Shown in pieces: positions 33,008 through 45,027 of a DNA stretch of 64,000 nt. The position numbers and the translations under genes are program-made. The stretch is from the NCBI RefSeq assembly GCF_902167145.1, contig NC_050099.1:9376434-9440433 (forward strand), written 5' to 3'. The notes under the pieces were generated by a model. It was not told the DNA's origin and made no database searches. It saw only the letters and a program-made list of their open reading frames with translations. Position 1 is the first letter of the stretch. Each line of letters opens with the position of its first letter. The stretch comes from Zea mays (Eukaryota; Streptophyta; Magnoliopsida; Poales; Poaceae).

Positions 33008-33048
33008 ATTTCTAGTGGCGATTTTTTAAGAAAACCACCACTAGAAAT
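33008..33048. repeat. inverted repeat with CACTAG ends
   Basis: ATTTCTAGTGG at 33008-33018 and its exact complement CCACTAGAAAT at 33038-33048 can form a hairpin with a 19-base loop. It resembles terminal or subterminal sequence of CACTA DNA transposons. No full element was found around it. Confidence 0.5.
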
Positions 33049-33072
33049 TATGGTGGTATTCTTAAGGAACAA

Positions 33073-33270
33073 CCACTAAAAAATAGCACTGACGGTTGAT
33101 AACGGAATCCATCTTTAAAAAATACACCCCACTATGCAGGCTTTGGTGTAAAGCAATCACCGTGCATCGTCGTCCTCAACACACTCAGAAAAACTATATA
33201 TATAGAATCCATAAATAAGAGAGGAAAGAACCCATGCAGAAATCTTTTTAGTTTACTAAATCCTTCTGTG
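33073..33270 (+). repeat. direct repeat, copy upstream of pectinesterase
   Basis: Begins CCACTAAAAAATAGCACTGA. It matches 36142-36239 joined to 53187-53283 at roughly 88-90 per cent by eye. It contains GACGG...ATCC with partial inverted symmetry and ends in AAATC...TTCTG. It lies 286 bp before the pectinesterase start. Confidence 0.85.
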
Positions 33271-33439
33271 AAACTTTTTCTTTATTAAATCGTTTTGGGG
33301 GAACATTTTCCTTTACTAAACTACTAGGAGGCTAACATGAAGGGCCCTTCATCCCTTATCCATTATTCTTGCCCCGAGCCAGCTTCTCGTCGTGGGCACA
33401 TGCAGGCTTCTAACTCGATCGGGCAGGGAGGGCTGGGCC

Positions 33440-33448
33440 TATATATAT
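33440..33448 (+). promoter_or_regulatory. TATA box of the pectinesterase copy
   Basis: TATATATAT lies 108 bp before the first ATG (33556). The leader between them has no upstream ATG in a good context. Confidence 0.5.
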
Positions 33449-33555
33449 GGTATGCTGCCGGTGTTAGCCAGCGAAGACGCGCACAAAGGTAAGTGTGTAA
33501 GGTTAGGAGCCAGTGTACCATCACATCAGATCAGATCAATCGCAGCTTATAGGGG

Positions 33556-34851
33556 ATGGTAGGCGGCGTGAGGAGGTGCGGTCTAGGCGTGGCCATGGCG
33601 GTGGCCCTGCTGCTCGCTGCGCTGGTTGTCGTTGCAAGCGGCGGCACAGAGACGAGGCAGAAGCTGCCTACTGGCAGTGGTAACGACGACGACCACGCAG
33701 CCGTTCTCAGCCGCTTGTCCAACGTCATTGATCCGCTGGGGAGCTAGCCTCCATGTGCGGATGCTGTCGTGGTGAAGCGGTGCGGCGGCGTCGCTGCTCT
33801 GCTGCCTTGCTACACCAGCATCCAGGCAGCCCTGAATGCCGCACCAGCACCACAAGAAGCTGAGGAGGTGGAGGACAAGTACGTCGTGCATGTGCTCGCT
33901 GGCTTCTACGACGAGACCATCAACATAACAAGAAGGAACGTGATGCTGATCGGCGATGGGGTCGGTGCCACCGTTATCATGGGGAACAAGAGCAATGCAA
34001 CATGCGTCCCCATGAACATGACAGCGACAGTGAGTGAGTAACTCTGGCGATGGATATTTCACTGCAGTTGAGCTGTCATGCATGCATACTGTAAATCAGA
34101 ACAGAACTATTAATTTGCTGCTGCTGCTGTAGATGCCTTGGGTCACGGCTTCATAGTACAGAACCTGACAATCAGAAACACTGCAGGGCCGGAAGGCATG
34201 CAGGCCGTGGTGCTAAGGTCAAATTCGAACAAGTCGGTCGTCTACCGGTGCAGCATTGAAGGTCATGAGGACACCTTGTACGTGGAGAATGGGATCCAGT
34301 TCTACCTACAGACCTCGATTTGGGGCACCGTGGTCTTTGTGTTTGGCAATGCCCAGGCCATGTTCTAGAGCTACCCACTGCTGGTGCACCGCCCACCGAA
34401 AGGCAAGCACAATGTGCTGACGGCCCAAGGCTGCAACAATGCAAGCCACGAGTCCGGCTTCTCATTCCACATGTCCACCGTGGAAGCGGCGCAGAGCGTG
34501 GACCTCGACGGCGTGGAGACCTACCTCGGCCGCCCCTATAGGAACTTCTCCCACGTCGCCTTCATCAAGTCGTATCTCAGTCGCGTGGTCAGCCCCAACG
34601 GTTGGGTCACGTGGAACAAGAACAAGGTTGTCGAGGCTACCACCCGAACCATCTTATACTTGGAATATGACAACGACGGCGTCGGTGCCGACACAGCCGG
34701 CCGCGTCAAGTGGTCGGGCTTCCGTGTCCTCAACGCCGACGCCGAGGCAGCCGCGTACACGGCGGACACGTTTATCAACACGAGCAAGTGGGTCCCTGAG
34801 CCTATCCAATACGACCACACCCTCGGCGCGGCGCCACCGCCGTGCACCTGA
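33556..34851 (+). pseudogene. pectinesterase (pectin methylesterase) pseudogene
   Basis: Exon 1 is 33556-34033; the intron is 34034-34132 (GTGAGT...TGTAG); exon 2 is 34133-34851. The product would be about 398 residues with a signal peptide (AVALLLAALVVVASG) and no inhibitor pro-domain. Family motifs: GFYDE, GFIVQNLTIRNTAG, QAVVL, EDTLY (Gln to Glu in QDTLY), VFVFGNA, LGRPY. The catalytic nucleophile Asp of the DFIFG motif is Val, while the other Asp (EDTLY) and the Arg (LGRP) remain. In-frame TAG codons lie at 33745-33747 and 34366-34368, the second where Gln is usual. The live enzyme de-esterifies cell-wall pectin. An additional ATG at 33595 could also start the frame. Confidence 0.88.
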
Positions 34852-36141
34852 TGGTGCTCCGCTCGTCGCGCTTAAGTTAGTACTGTACTACACAGGCTGG
34901 CATTCCGTTTCATATCCCACCACCTTATTAATACAGTATTGTATGTCTCTAGTATCCAGCCATGCATCATTGCTGAGATGAATTAAGGCATATTATGGCA
35001 TGCATGACGCCGTATATTTCGCGTATGCCTGCATGTACCTGGACGGCTGGACCTCTACCTGTAGCTACCATTTCTCTACAGGTATTGTACATACTCTCTC
35101 TGTATGTGTGTCTATATAATATATATGTATCCTCGATCTATATAAATGGATTATATCTATCATTATTTCATATGAGCTGATACACACAAGTAATTGTGAT
35201 ACAAGCCCTACACAAGTTGGTAATAGTACTGCTATATATAAGTAAGTCACCGGCTAGCCGACAAAATTTATACAATAACACAACTGTGCAAATAGATTTG
35301 AAAATAAATATTTGCTAGTATAAATTTTGACTACGTTGGTTGCTGTGATTAGCTGCGCGGACACACAAATCGATTAGAATTCTTTTTGCAGTGATAACAC
35401 TTTAGTTTTATGCGGTGCATAGGACCCAAAAAAAATCAAATTAACTACCACATCATATCCACCTTCTCTCATATTTATATATATATATATAGGTTGGCAA
35501 GAGCTAATTAAATATGTGCAAAGCCAGCCAGACTGCCTGTGGTTGCATTGGATGATATGCCACCCGCTGTAGCACGAATGCATGCATGATGGAGCTTCTC
35601 TAACCAGCAGAGTTTCTGGCCAGGGGCTGAGCAGGTATGGAGCTAGGATAGTAGTAACGTGCAGTGCTCTAGCGCTTTCCGAAAGCCGTACGTGTCATCG
35701 ATCTGTTGGCGCGCAAGCAGACACACGTACGTACGTAGAAATGTATGACAAGCTAGCCAACAGTCTTGGCAACTCCATTGGCCACCGCGAGGTTCTCGGT
35801 TGTTGTGCCTAGGTAGTACATAGAGTTCTCTCTACTCTCACAATCAACCTTACAAATATTTTAGAAAATCAGGAAAAATTAGGCAATGTCCTCAAACCTT
35901 GAATCAGCAATTAATGTATTTTAGTTTGAATGCACCCGCTTTTAACTTGGATCTGCTGCTGTTGTTTCGGCCAGGATAAGGACCGACAAAAGTGATTAAT
36001 TCCCTGTTGCCGGGCCCAAACACAAATCCCTTTCGGAATTTATTCTTCTGGGTATTTGAAGAGGCCAATGAGAGTTATTTAATCCCCATCGGCTGGCTGA
36101 CTTCTTGGCCGGACGATGGAAATTAACTTAAGTCGGCTTCG
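34852..36141. other. 3' flank of the pectinesterase copy, no gene seen
   Basis: AT-rich host sequence with short TA runs (35100-35130, 35478-35492) and an ACGTACGTACGT run near 35726. Open frames are short and carry no recognisable domain. Confidence 0.5.
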
Positions 36142-36239
36142 CCACTAAAAAATAGCACTGACGGTTGATAATGGAATCCGTCTGTAAAAAAATGCACCCC
36201 ACTATGCAGGTTTTGGTGTAAAGCAATCCCCGTGCATCG
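36142..36239 (+). repeat. direct repeat, second copy, left half
   Basis: Starts CCACTAAAAAATAGCACTGA as in the first copy and is broken at GTGCATCG by the D2' element. The other half is at 53187-53283 after the element. CATCG is duplicated at 36235-36239 and 53182-53186. Confidence 0.88.
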
Positions 36240-37381
36240 TGTAACACCCCACTAATCCCACCCAATGGATGTTACCAAAAACCCTTCCTACAAAACTTAT
36301 GTAACACATAGAGAAAGAAAGTATTACAAAATCCGGCAGCATCTCCCTTGAAAGAAGCATAACAAGGGTACCATAGAGTTTATACAGGATATAAAAGAAA
36401 GATAATTGACATAGTATAATCGAAATGCAACGGTAGAAATGAACATTCATGACCAGACAAAAGATAGACCACTCAGCCCACCAAACTAAACAGTTCAACT
36501 ACCATGAAAGATTAGAATGTATTAACCCCCTAGACTTGACCCTCCCTGTTCAACATCATTATTAAGCAGCGGTTCCTTTATTTAAAGGTGTGGTGGCCGT
36601 GCTGCTACATCCCTTCTTTCCCAAAGCAAAGATCAGGTGCCTGCATCAGAAAATGCAAGAGTGAGATGACACATCTCAGCAAGTAAAAAGAGCAAACAAT
36701 AGTTGGACAATGTAAACCAACCGTGCATAAGCAACCACATGGTTCACAACTTCTTTCTTAAATATTAATTTGCAGCAAGTAAGCAAGTAGTCAATTACTT
36801 AATACTAAGATGAATCACAAAATAAAGATCCACATTATCCACATCCCCATAATAGGTTCCACACTTCCCCCATGAATGCACATGGCCACAGATGCAGTAT
36901 GACTTCTGCCTTCGTACCTCTAAGGATATGAAGCTGCATCATACCCCTTCTCGGGCAACATATGATGCTCATTGTACCGGTATGGTCGGACTATAAGATC
37001 GCGACAAAACTTCAATGCAATGGATGATGAATGCATTATGCATGTCCACAACATGAGTTCTTCCCAAGTAAAATGTGCTAGACATATACTTGCACCCATT
37101 TCACATAATAAACCACATGGGTAACATGATCAAACCACAACCTCCACATGTATAATCAATTAAACATGAACAACTTCAAACGACAGTACTCAATTAGGAA
37201 TATGAATGCGAACACAAATAGCACAAACATAATCAAGTATAAGACTTTTCAATCAACAGACGAAATAACCATCACTGTTTTACTTGACTTCACCGGAAGT
37301 TTGGGCAAATCCCTAAGTACGATCCGGAAATCCACCACCTTGGGATCTTCCCTTCCTCCTTCTTTCTTCCTCCCTCCAAAC
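36240..37381 (-). repeat. D2' 3' LTR, left portion
   Basis: Begins TGTAACACCCCACTAATCC and runs to the copia target site CAAAC (37377-37381). It aligns with 51698-52840 of the other LTR with scattered differences. Confidence 0.93.
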
Positions 37382-38616
37382 TGAGAGCACCTAGAGGGGG
37401 GTGAATAGGTGATCCTGTAAAATTCAACACTAAATTCCAACAAGCTTGATTAAAGAGATGTTAGCACGAGTTAATCAAGTCTATGAGGCGAGCTCTTGTG
37501 AACACAGACAAACAAAGAGAGAGCAATCACAAGAGACACGCGATTTTTATCCCGTGGTTCGGCCAAGTGAAACTTGCCTACTTCCACGTTGTGGTGTCCC
37601 AATGGACGAGGGTTGCACTCAACCCCTTTCAAGTGATCCAATGATCAACTTGAATACCACGGCTTTCTTCCTTAGTCTTTTCTCCCGTTTGCGAGGAATC
37701 TCCACAACTTGGAGCCTCTCGCCCTTACAATAATGATCACAAAAGAAGCACAGAAGTAAGGGAGGGGAGAGCAACACACACAAGACTAAAATCACAGCAC
37801 AATCATGCACACAAGTCACAACTCGAGCTCAAAACACAACGCGCAGAGTTCTCAACTCAAATGGAGCTCAATTCACTACCTCAAAGAATCAAATGCGTGA
37901 AGTTGAAGTCTTGGAGTCTTAGAATGTTTCTTGTAAGCTTGGGTGACTCCTCCATGCGCCTAGGGGTCCCTTTTATAGCCCCAAGGCAGCTAGGAGCTGT
38001 TGGAGGCCAACAAGGAAGGCTATCCTTGCCTTCTATCGGGTGGCGCCGGACAGTCACTGTAGACGGTCCGGTGCCGATCTCTTTCCTATTCTGGCGCAGA
38101 CGACCGTTGCAGATTTGTGGCAGTTGGCGTACCAGACAGTCCGGTGCCCCCTGCCGACCGTTGGCGCGGGCCACGCGTCGCCAGCGGATTGCGTGGCCGA
38201 CCGTTGCGCTGGCGGCCGTTGGCTCACCGGACAGTCCGGTGCACCAGCAGACAGTCTGGTGAATTATAGCCGTACGCCGTCGATTTTTCTCGAGAGTGGC
38301 CTATTCACCAAAGGCTGGCCTGGCGCACCGAACACTGTCCGATGCACCACCGGACAGTCTGGTGTGCCAAGCCGAGCTAGACTTTGGCTGTACTAGGCCA
38401 AGTCTTTTGCATTTCTTTTCTTCTCTTCTTTTCTCTGTTTCTAGCACTTATACAATATATGTTAGTACTCAAAACAATGTACTAAGTCTAGAAACATACC
38501 TTGTTACATGTTTTGCACTTTTCTCTTCATTTAGCACATAAGACCTTAATTAAATGTGTTGGGCACTTAATCACCAAAACATAATAGAAATTGCCCAAGG
38601 GCACATTTCCCTTTCA
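37382..38616 (-). repeat. copia 3' LTR
   Basis: 1235 bp. It differs from the 5' LTR by single bases and several short deletions around the CACCGGACAGTCCGGTG palindromes (38040-38370). A TATAAAAG box (minus) lies at 37970-37977. The polypurine tract AAAAAGGAGGAGA (minus) follows at 38618-38630. Confidence 0.93.
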
Positions 38617-39394
38617 ATCTCCTCCTTTTTGGTGATTTATGCCAACACATCTAAAAGCAAACAAAAGAAGTGCAACATCAATGCAATTGAGAACAAAATT
38701 ATCTTTACACAAGTTTTGACATATTTGGATCAATCTTTGCCACCACTTGGTTTGTTTTTGCAAATCAAATTCATTTTCCTATCTCTAAGTCAAACTCACT
38801 TGTTTGGGCACAAAGAGAGATATTCTAATGGAAAAATTTATCAAGTGCCAAAAACTCCCCCTTTTTCCCATAATCATGAATTCTCTCCCACAAGAGACCA
38901 AATTTTGCAATAAGAGTATTTTGGACAAATCAAAAATTCTAACTCTACTATTTTCAAAATTCTCAAGTGGTAGCTGATCCATTTGCTTTGGCCTTTATTT
39001 CTCCCCCTTTGGCATTAAGCACCAAAATGGGATCATTTTTGGCCCTTTAACCCCATTGCCTCACCAAAAATGTCAATTAAGAGCAAAAAGGCAATAAGAG
39101 CATAAGAATGAACTTGGAGGTGAGTACACTAATACCGGAGTGCAGTGGAAGTCTTTGCATGGTCCAAGTTCACCTTTCCCTTTCAATGCACCTTTGAGAC
39201 TAAATCAAGTACACTCAAACACAAAGGTTAGTTTTAAAGGATCAAGTTGTAGCACTTCTCCCCCTAAATATGTGCATCATTCACACATGGACTTGTGAGG
39301 TCCGGGGATCCCTTGCACAACTTGATCACCGCAAATAAGCAAAGAATGCATGAAGTAACATGATCAAAGGCATAGAACACATGTATGCTATAGA

Positions 39395-41184
39395 TCAATC
39401 CAAGTTACGCGAATCTAAGACATTTAGCTCACTACGCAGCCTGCAGAAGGTTTTCTCATCTAATGGCATGGTAAAGATATCGGCTAGCTGGTTCTCGGTG
39501 CTAATATGGAAAACCTCGATATCTTCCTTTTGATGGTGGTCCCTAAGTAAGTTATGCCGGATGTCTATGTGCTTAGTGCGGCTGTGTTCAACAGGATTAT
39601 CCGCCATGTGGATTGCACTATCATTGTCACATAGGAGTGGGACTTTGCTTAGATTGTAGCCAAAGTCCCTGAGGATTTGCCTCATCCAAAGTAGTTCCGC
39701 ACAACACTGTCCTACGACAACATACTCAACCTCAGCGGTGGATAGGGCAACGGATGTTTGTTTCTTTGAACTCCAAGACACCAGGGACCTTCCTAGAAAT
39801 TGGCACGTCCCTGATGTACTCTTCCTATCAACCTTGCATCCAGCATAATCGGAGTATGCGTATCCAATTAAGTCAAAGGTAGACCCCTTTGGATACTAGA
39901 TCCTGAAGCAAGGCGTAGCAACTAAATGCCTAAGAATCCACTTAACGGCCACAAGGAGACATTCCTTGGGGTCGGATTGAAATCTAGCACACATGCATAC
40001 ACTAAGCATAATGTTCGGTCTACTAGCACACAAGTAAAGCAAGGAACCTATCATAGACTGGTATGCCTTTTGATCAACGGACTTACCTCCTTTATTGAGG
40101 TCGACATGCCTGTCGGTTCCCATCGGTGTCTTTACGGGCTTGGCGTCCTACATCCCAAACCTCTTGAGAAGATCTTGAGTGTACTTCGTTTGGGAGAGGA
40201 AGGTGTTGTCCTTGAGTTGTCTCACTTGGAACCCAAGGAAGTAGTTCAACTCGCCTATCATCGACATCTCAAACTTTTGAGTCATCACCCTGCTAAACTC
40301 CTCACCAGACTTTTGGTTAGTAGACCCAAATATTATGTCATCGACATAAATTTGGCACACAAAAAGGTCACCATCACAAGTCTTAGTGAAAAGAGTGGGA
40401 TCGGCTTTCCCAACCTTGAAAGCTTTAGCAATTAAGAAATCTCTAAGGCATTCATACCATGCTCTTAGGGCTTGCTTAATCCATAGAGCGCCTTAGAGAG
40501 CTTAAAAACATGGTCAGGATACCTGTCATCCTCAAAGCCAGGGGGTTGTTCCACGTACACCTCCTCCTTGATTGGCCCGTTGAGGAAAGCGCTCTTCACA
40601 TCCATTTGAAACAACCTGAAAGAGTGGTGAGCGGCATAGGCTAATAATATTCGAATAGACTCTAGCCTAGCCACAGGAGCAAAAGTCTCCTCGAAATCCA
40701 AACCTGCGACTTAGGCATAACCTTTTGCCATAAGTCGAGCCTTGTTTCTTGTCACCATCCGGTGCTCATCTTGCTTGTTGTGGAACACCCACTTGGTTCC
40801 TACAACATTTTGCTTGGGACGTGGCACCAGGCTCCAAACTTCATTCCTCTTGAAGTTGTTGAGCTCTTCCTGCATGGCCAACACCCAGTCCGGATCTTGC
40901 AAGGCCTCTTCTACCCTGAAAGGCTCAATAGAAGAGACAAACGAGTAATGCTCACAAAAATTTGCTAGACATGAGCGAGTTGTTACTCCCTTGCTTATGT
41001 CACCTAGTATTTGATCGACAGGGTGATGTCGTTGGATCGTCGCTCGGACTTGAGTTGGAGGGGCCAGTGGTGCTTCTTCCTCCATAACTTGTTCTTCTTG
41101 TGCTCCCCCTTGATCACGCGCTTCTTCTTGAGGAACCTGTCCATCATCTTGAGTTGGGGGATGCACCATAGTTGAGGAAGAAGG
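39395..41184 (-). pseudogene. copia reverse transcriptase and RNase H, broken
   Basis: RT begins in the 41169-40711 frame (EEALQDPDWVLAMQEEL, WSLVPRP, GTKWVF) and continues [20 protein letters not shown], then the catalytic box YVDDIIFG (about 40345), GELNYFLG, and RNase H (VSWSSKKQTSVALSTAEVEY, LLCDNDSAI, KHIDIRHN) ending at 39395. Stops or frameshifts separate the pieces near 40708, 40460, 40370, 40145, 39893 and 39785. The YVDD box itself is intact. Confidence 0.92.
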
Positions 41185-42054
41185 CTAATCTTGCTCTTGT
41201 TGTTCCTGTGGTCGCACATCTCCAATCACCATCGTGCGTATTGCGGCCGTTGCAACATCATCTTCATCTACATCATCAAGATCAACTTGCTCTCTTGGAG
41301 AGCCATTAGTCTCATTAAATACAACATCTCTAGAGACTTCAACCAAACCCGATGATTTGTTGAAGACTCTATACGCCCTTGTATTTGAGTCATACCCTAG
41401 TAAAAACCCTTCTACTGCCTTGGGAGCAAATTTAGAATTTCTACCTTTCTTCACTAGAATGTAACATTTGCTCCCAAATACACGAAAGTATGAGACATTG
41501 GGTTTGTTACCGGTAAGTAGTTCATACGAGGTCTTCTTGAGAAGGCGATGTAGGTAGAGCCGGTTTATGGCGTGGCAAGCTGTATTCACAGCTTTCGACC
41601 AAAACCGCTCGGGCGTCTTGAACTCTCCAAGCATTGTCCTCGCCATGTCGATGAGCGTCCTGTTCTTCCTTTCTACCACACCATTTTGCTATGGTGTGTA
41701 GGGAGCGGAGAACTCGTGCTTGATGCCTTCCTCCTCAAGATACTCCTCCACTTGCAGATTCTTGAACTCGGACCCGTTGTCGCTTCTTATCTTTTTCACC
41801 TTGAGCTCAAATTCGTTTTGAGCCCTCCTTAGAAAGCGCTTTAGGGTCCCTTGTGTTTCTGTTTTATCCTGCAAAAAGAACACCCAAGTGAAGCGGGAAA
41901 AATCATCAACAATAACAAGACCATACTTACTTCCCTCGATGCTAAGGTAGGCAATGGGTCCGAAGAGGTCCATATGTAGTAGCTCTAGTGGTCTTGATGT
42001 TGTCATCACATTCTTGCCGTGATGAGTGCTCCCCACCTGTTTCCTGCCTGACAA
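41185..42054 (-). pseudogene. copia integrase core and C-terminus, broken
   Basis: Motifs: LELLHMDLFGPIAYLSI (first Asp), IRSDNGSEF (second Asp), then a TAG near 41681 where PQQNGVVERKN needs Gln, and the Glu in VVERKNRTL. The C-terminal part has FGSKCYILVKKG and GYDSNTRAYRVFN. An acidic linker ends at 41185. The catalytic residues are present but interrupted. Confidence 0.9.
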
Positions 42055-42600
42055 GCTGCAGAAGGTCTATCTTTCTCGAAACATACATTTGTTAGTCCTA
42101 ACACATGTTCTCCCTTTACAAGTTTGTGAAGGTTCTTCATCCCAACATGTGCTAGACGGCGATGCCACAACCAGCCCATGCTAGTCTTAACTATTAAGCA
42201 TACATCTAGATCGGCCACCTCTTTCAAAAAATCAACTAAGTAGAGTTTGCCGTCTAATACACCCTTAAACGCTAATGAACCATCACTCCTTCTAAAGACA
42301 GAAACATCAACATTTGTAAACAAACAGTTGTAGCCCATGTGGCACAATTGACTTACAGACAGAAGATTATAACCAAGCGACTCTACTAGAAATACGTTTG
42401 AAATGGAGTGCTCGTTGGTGATGGCTATCTTGCCCAAGCCTTTGACCTTGCCTTGGTTCCCATCTCCAAAGATGATCGTATCCTGGGAATCCTTGTTCTT
42501 GACGTAGGAGGTGAACATCTTCTTCTCCCCTGTCATGTGGTTTATGCATCCGCTGTCGATAATCCAGCTTTAGCCCCCAGATGCATAAACCTGCAAGGCA
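42006..42600 (-). pseudogene. copia protease and integrase zinc finger, broken
   Basis: Holds the protease active site in SWIIDSG followed by NHMTGEKKMF (about 42555), the pre-integrase region (LLSVSQLC, LWHRRLAHVGMKNLHKL) and a frameshift inside the zinc finger after FEKDRP (about 42070). A stop precedes SWIID near 42575. Confidence 0.88.
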
Positions 42601-42602
42601 AT

Positions 42603-43463
42603 TTACACTTGGGTTTTAGGTACCCAACTCTTGTTGGGTCCTACAAGGTTAGTCGCAATAGCCTTTGGAACCCAAATACAAGTCTTATCTCCCTTGCATT
42701 TGGATCCCAACTTTCTAGCAACTACTTTTTCCTTCTTACATAAAAGAGCAAATGAAGTATTGCACACATGGTAAATGATAGTAGATTCATTGCACATTTT
42801 CCTAGGCACATGATGAACAACATTACCTTTTCTAGGCCTACTTCTACCATGCACAAAAGTAGAGCTTGAAGCAAACATAGCATGTGAATCAAACACATCA
42901 TAACTCCTAATATAATGAGCATTTCTAGAAAATTTTCTATCATTATAAATGAAAGCATGATTCCTTTGAGTACTATTAGCCATAGGGGCCTTTCCTTTCT
43001 CCTTGTTGGGAATGTGAGCCCTTTGGCTTGTTATGTTCTTGGCTTCCTTTCGAAAGCCAAGTCCATCCTTAATTAAGGGGTGTCTACCAATGGTGTAGGC
43101 ATCCCTAGCAAATTTGAACTTATCAAAATCAACCTTGCAAGTCTTAAGTTGAGCATTAATACTTGCCACTTCATCATTTAATTTTGTAATAGACGCAAGA
43201 TGTTTATCACAAGCATCAATATCAAAATCCTTGCATCTATTGCAAATTACAACATGTTCTACACATGAACTAGGTTTATTAGCTACCTCTAGCTTAGCAT
43301 TTAAATCATCATTCAAAATTTTTAAACTAGTGATAGATTCATGGCAAGAAGATAACTCAGAAGATATAATTTCATTTCTCTTAGTTTCTAAAGCAAGAGA
43401 TTTTTGCACATTAACAAACTTATCATGCTCCTCATATAAAATATCCTCTTGCTTCTCTAGCAA
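42603..43463 (-). pseudogene. copia gag-pol linker region, coiled coil
   Basis: 286 residues that in relatives continue from gag. A coiled coil (ALETKRNEIISSELSS, LNDEVASINAQLKTCK) is followed by a basic, Cys-poor stretch up to the protease. It is separated from gag by an apparent 2-base loss in a GA-rich run near 43470. Confidence 0.85.
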
Positions 43464-44977
43464 TCTATCTCTTTCATTAAAGCATCAATTAACTCACTGA
43501 TTTTATCTACTTTAGCTCTATCTAAACCCTTAAATAAATCAGTATAATCTACTTCATCATCACTAGAATCATCATCGCTTGAAGTAGTATACTTAGGGGT
43601 TTCTCGAACACTTACCTTCTTTTCCTTGGCCATGAGGTAAGTGTGGCGTTCGTTGGGGAAGAGAGAAGACTTGTTGAAGGCCGAGGCTACCAGTCCTTCA
43701 TCGTCGGAGTCGGATGAAGAGCAGTCCGAGTCCCATTCTTTGCCAAGGTGCGCCTCGCCCTTCGCCTTCTTGTAAACCTTCTTCTTCTCCCTCTTCCCAT
43801 GCTTTTCTTGTTCCTGGTCATTTTCATTATCGGGGCATTGTGCTATAAAATGACCTGTCTTACCGCATTTGAAGCAGGAGCGCTTCCCCTTTGCTTTGTT
43901 CTTGTTGGGGTGCTCCTTGCGTCCTTTTAGAGCGATCTTGAAGCATTTAATGATTAGGGCCATCTCTTCTTCGTTTAGCCCGGCAGCTTCAACTTGTGCC
44001 ACCTTGCTTGGTAGCGCCTCCCTGCTGCTTGTTGCTTTGAGGGCAACGGTTTGAGGCTCGTGGATGGGTAGTGGACCGTTTAGAGCATCGTCCACATATC
44101 GGGCCTCCTTCACCATCATATGCCCGCTCACAAACTTCCCAAGAATTTCCTCGGGCGTCATCTTGGTGTACCTGGGATTCTCACGAATAAGGTTAACAAG
44201 ATGGGGGTCAATTACCGTGAATGACCTTAGCATAAGTCGGACGACGTCGTGGTCCGTCCATCTTGTGCTTCCATAGCTTCTAATCTTGTTAACTAGGGTC
44301 TTGAGTCTGTTGTATATTTGTGTTGGCTCCTCTCCCATGATCATCGTGAATCTTCCCAGTTCGCCTTCCACCAACTCCATTTTGGTGATCATGGTGGCGT
44401 CGTTTCCCTCATGTGATATCTTGAGGGTATCCCAAATTTGCTTGGCGTTGTCCAAGCCGCTCACCTTGTTGTATTCATCCCTGCATAAAGATGCTAGCAA
44501 AACAGTGGTAGCTTGTGTATTCTTATGAATTTGCTCATTAATAAACACAGGGTTATTGGTACTGTCGAAATGCATTCCATTTTCAACTATCTCCCAAATA
44601 CTAGTATGGAGAGAAAATAAGTGGCTACGCATTTTGTTACTCCAAAAAGAGTAGTCCTCTCCATCAAAGTGTGGAGGTTTACCAAGAGGAATTGAAAGCA
44701 AATGAGCATTGGAATTGAAAGGAATACGAGAATAATCAAATGAAAAGTTTTGATTAACCGGTTTCTTCTTAGATGAATCGTCCTTGTCGTCGTCTCTTGG
44801 TGAAGAAGAGGAGGCGTCGCTGTCATAGTAAATGATCTTCTTCATGCGCCTCTTCTTCTTCCTATCCTTCTTCTTGTGACTCGAGCCAGAGTCAGTGGGC
44901 TTGTCGTCTCTTGGCTCGTTGAAGATGGACTCCTTCTCTTTGTCGTTGACCACCATTCCCTTTCCCTTAGGATCCAT
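43457..44977 (-). CDS. copia Gag
   Basis: A 506-residue frame with ATG at 44977 (MDPKGKGMVV). A charged Lys/Asp-rich N-terminus precedes the copia gag core (KPPHFDGEDYSFWSNKM, IWDTLKISHEGND, YKTLVNKIRSYG-like region). A CCHC knuckle CFKCGKTGHFIAQC sits near residue 370, then an acidic Ser-rich tail. The frame ends early (KEIDC, stop) through the shift described for the next region. The capsid and knuckle are intact. Confidence 0.92.
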   Translation of the reverse strand: MDPKGKGMVVNDKEKESIFNEPRDDKPTDSGSSHKKKDRKKKRRMKKIIYYDSDASSSSPRDDDKDDSSKKKPVNQNFSFDYSRIPFNSNAHLLSIPLGKPPHFDGEDYSFWSNKMRSHLFSLHTSIWEIVENGMHFDSTNNPVFINEQIHKNTQATTVLLASLCRDEYNKVSGLDNAKQIWDTLKISHEGNDATMITKMELVEGELGRFTMIMGEEPTQIYNRLKTLVNKIRSYGSTRWTDHDVVRLMLRSFTVIDPHLVNLIRENPRYTKMTPEEILGKFVSGHMMVKEARYVDDALNGPLPIHEPQTVALKATSSREALPSKVAQVEAAGLNEEEMALIIKCFKIALKGRKEHPNKNKAKGKRSCFKCGKTGHFIAQCPDNENDQEQEKHGKREKKKVYKKAKGEAHLGKEWDSDCSSSDSDDEGLVASAFNKSSLFPNERHTYLMAKEKKVSVRETPKYTTSSDDDSSDDEVDYTDLFKGLDRAKVDKISELIDALMKEIDC

Positions 44978-45013
44978 CTCTTCGAGCGATTAGTCCCTTA
45001 CGTGAAGAGAACG

Positions 45014-45025
45014 ACTCCGATACCA
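45014..45025 (-). other. copia primer-binding site
   Basis: The minus strand reads TGGTATCGGAGT two bases after the 5' LTR, of initiator tRNA-Met type. Confidence 0.88.
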
Positions 45026-45027
45026 AT

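Noticed and set aside
34439..34981. 180-residue ORF in frame 2 over pectinesterase exon 2
   Set aside because: Ser/Thr/Arg-rich shadow of the GC-rich pectinesterase frame, which has the family motifs.
38617..39394. Possible envelope-like ORF downstream of copia RNase H
   Set aside because: Only short frames and AT-rich sequence, with no signal peptide or transmembrane pattern in sense orientation.
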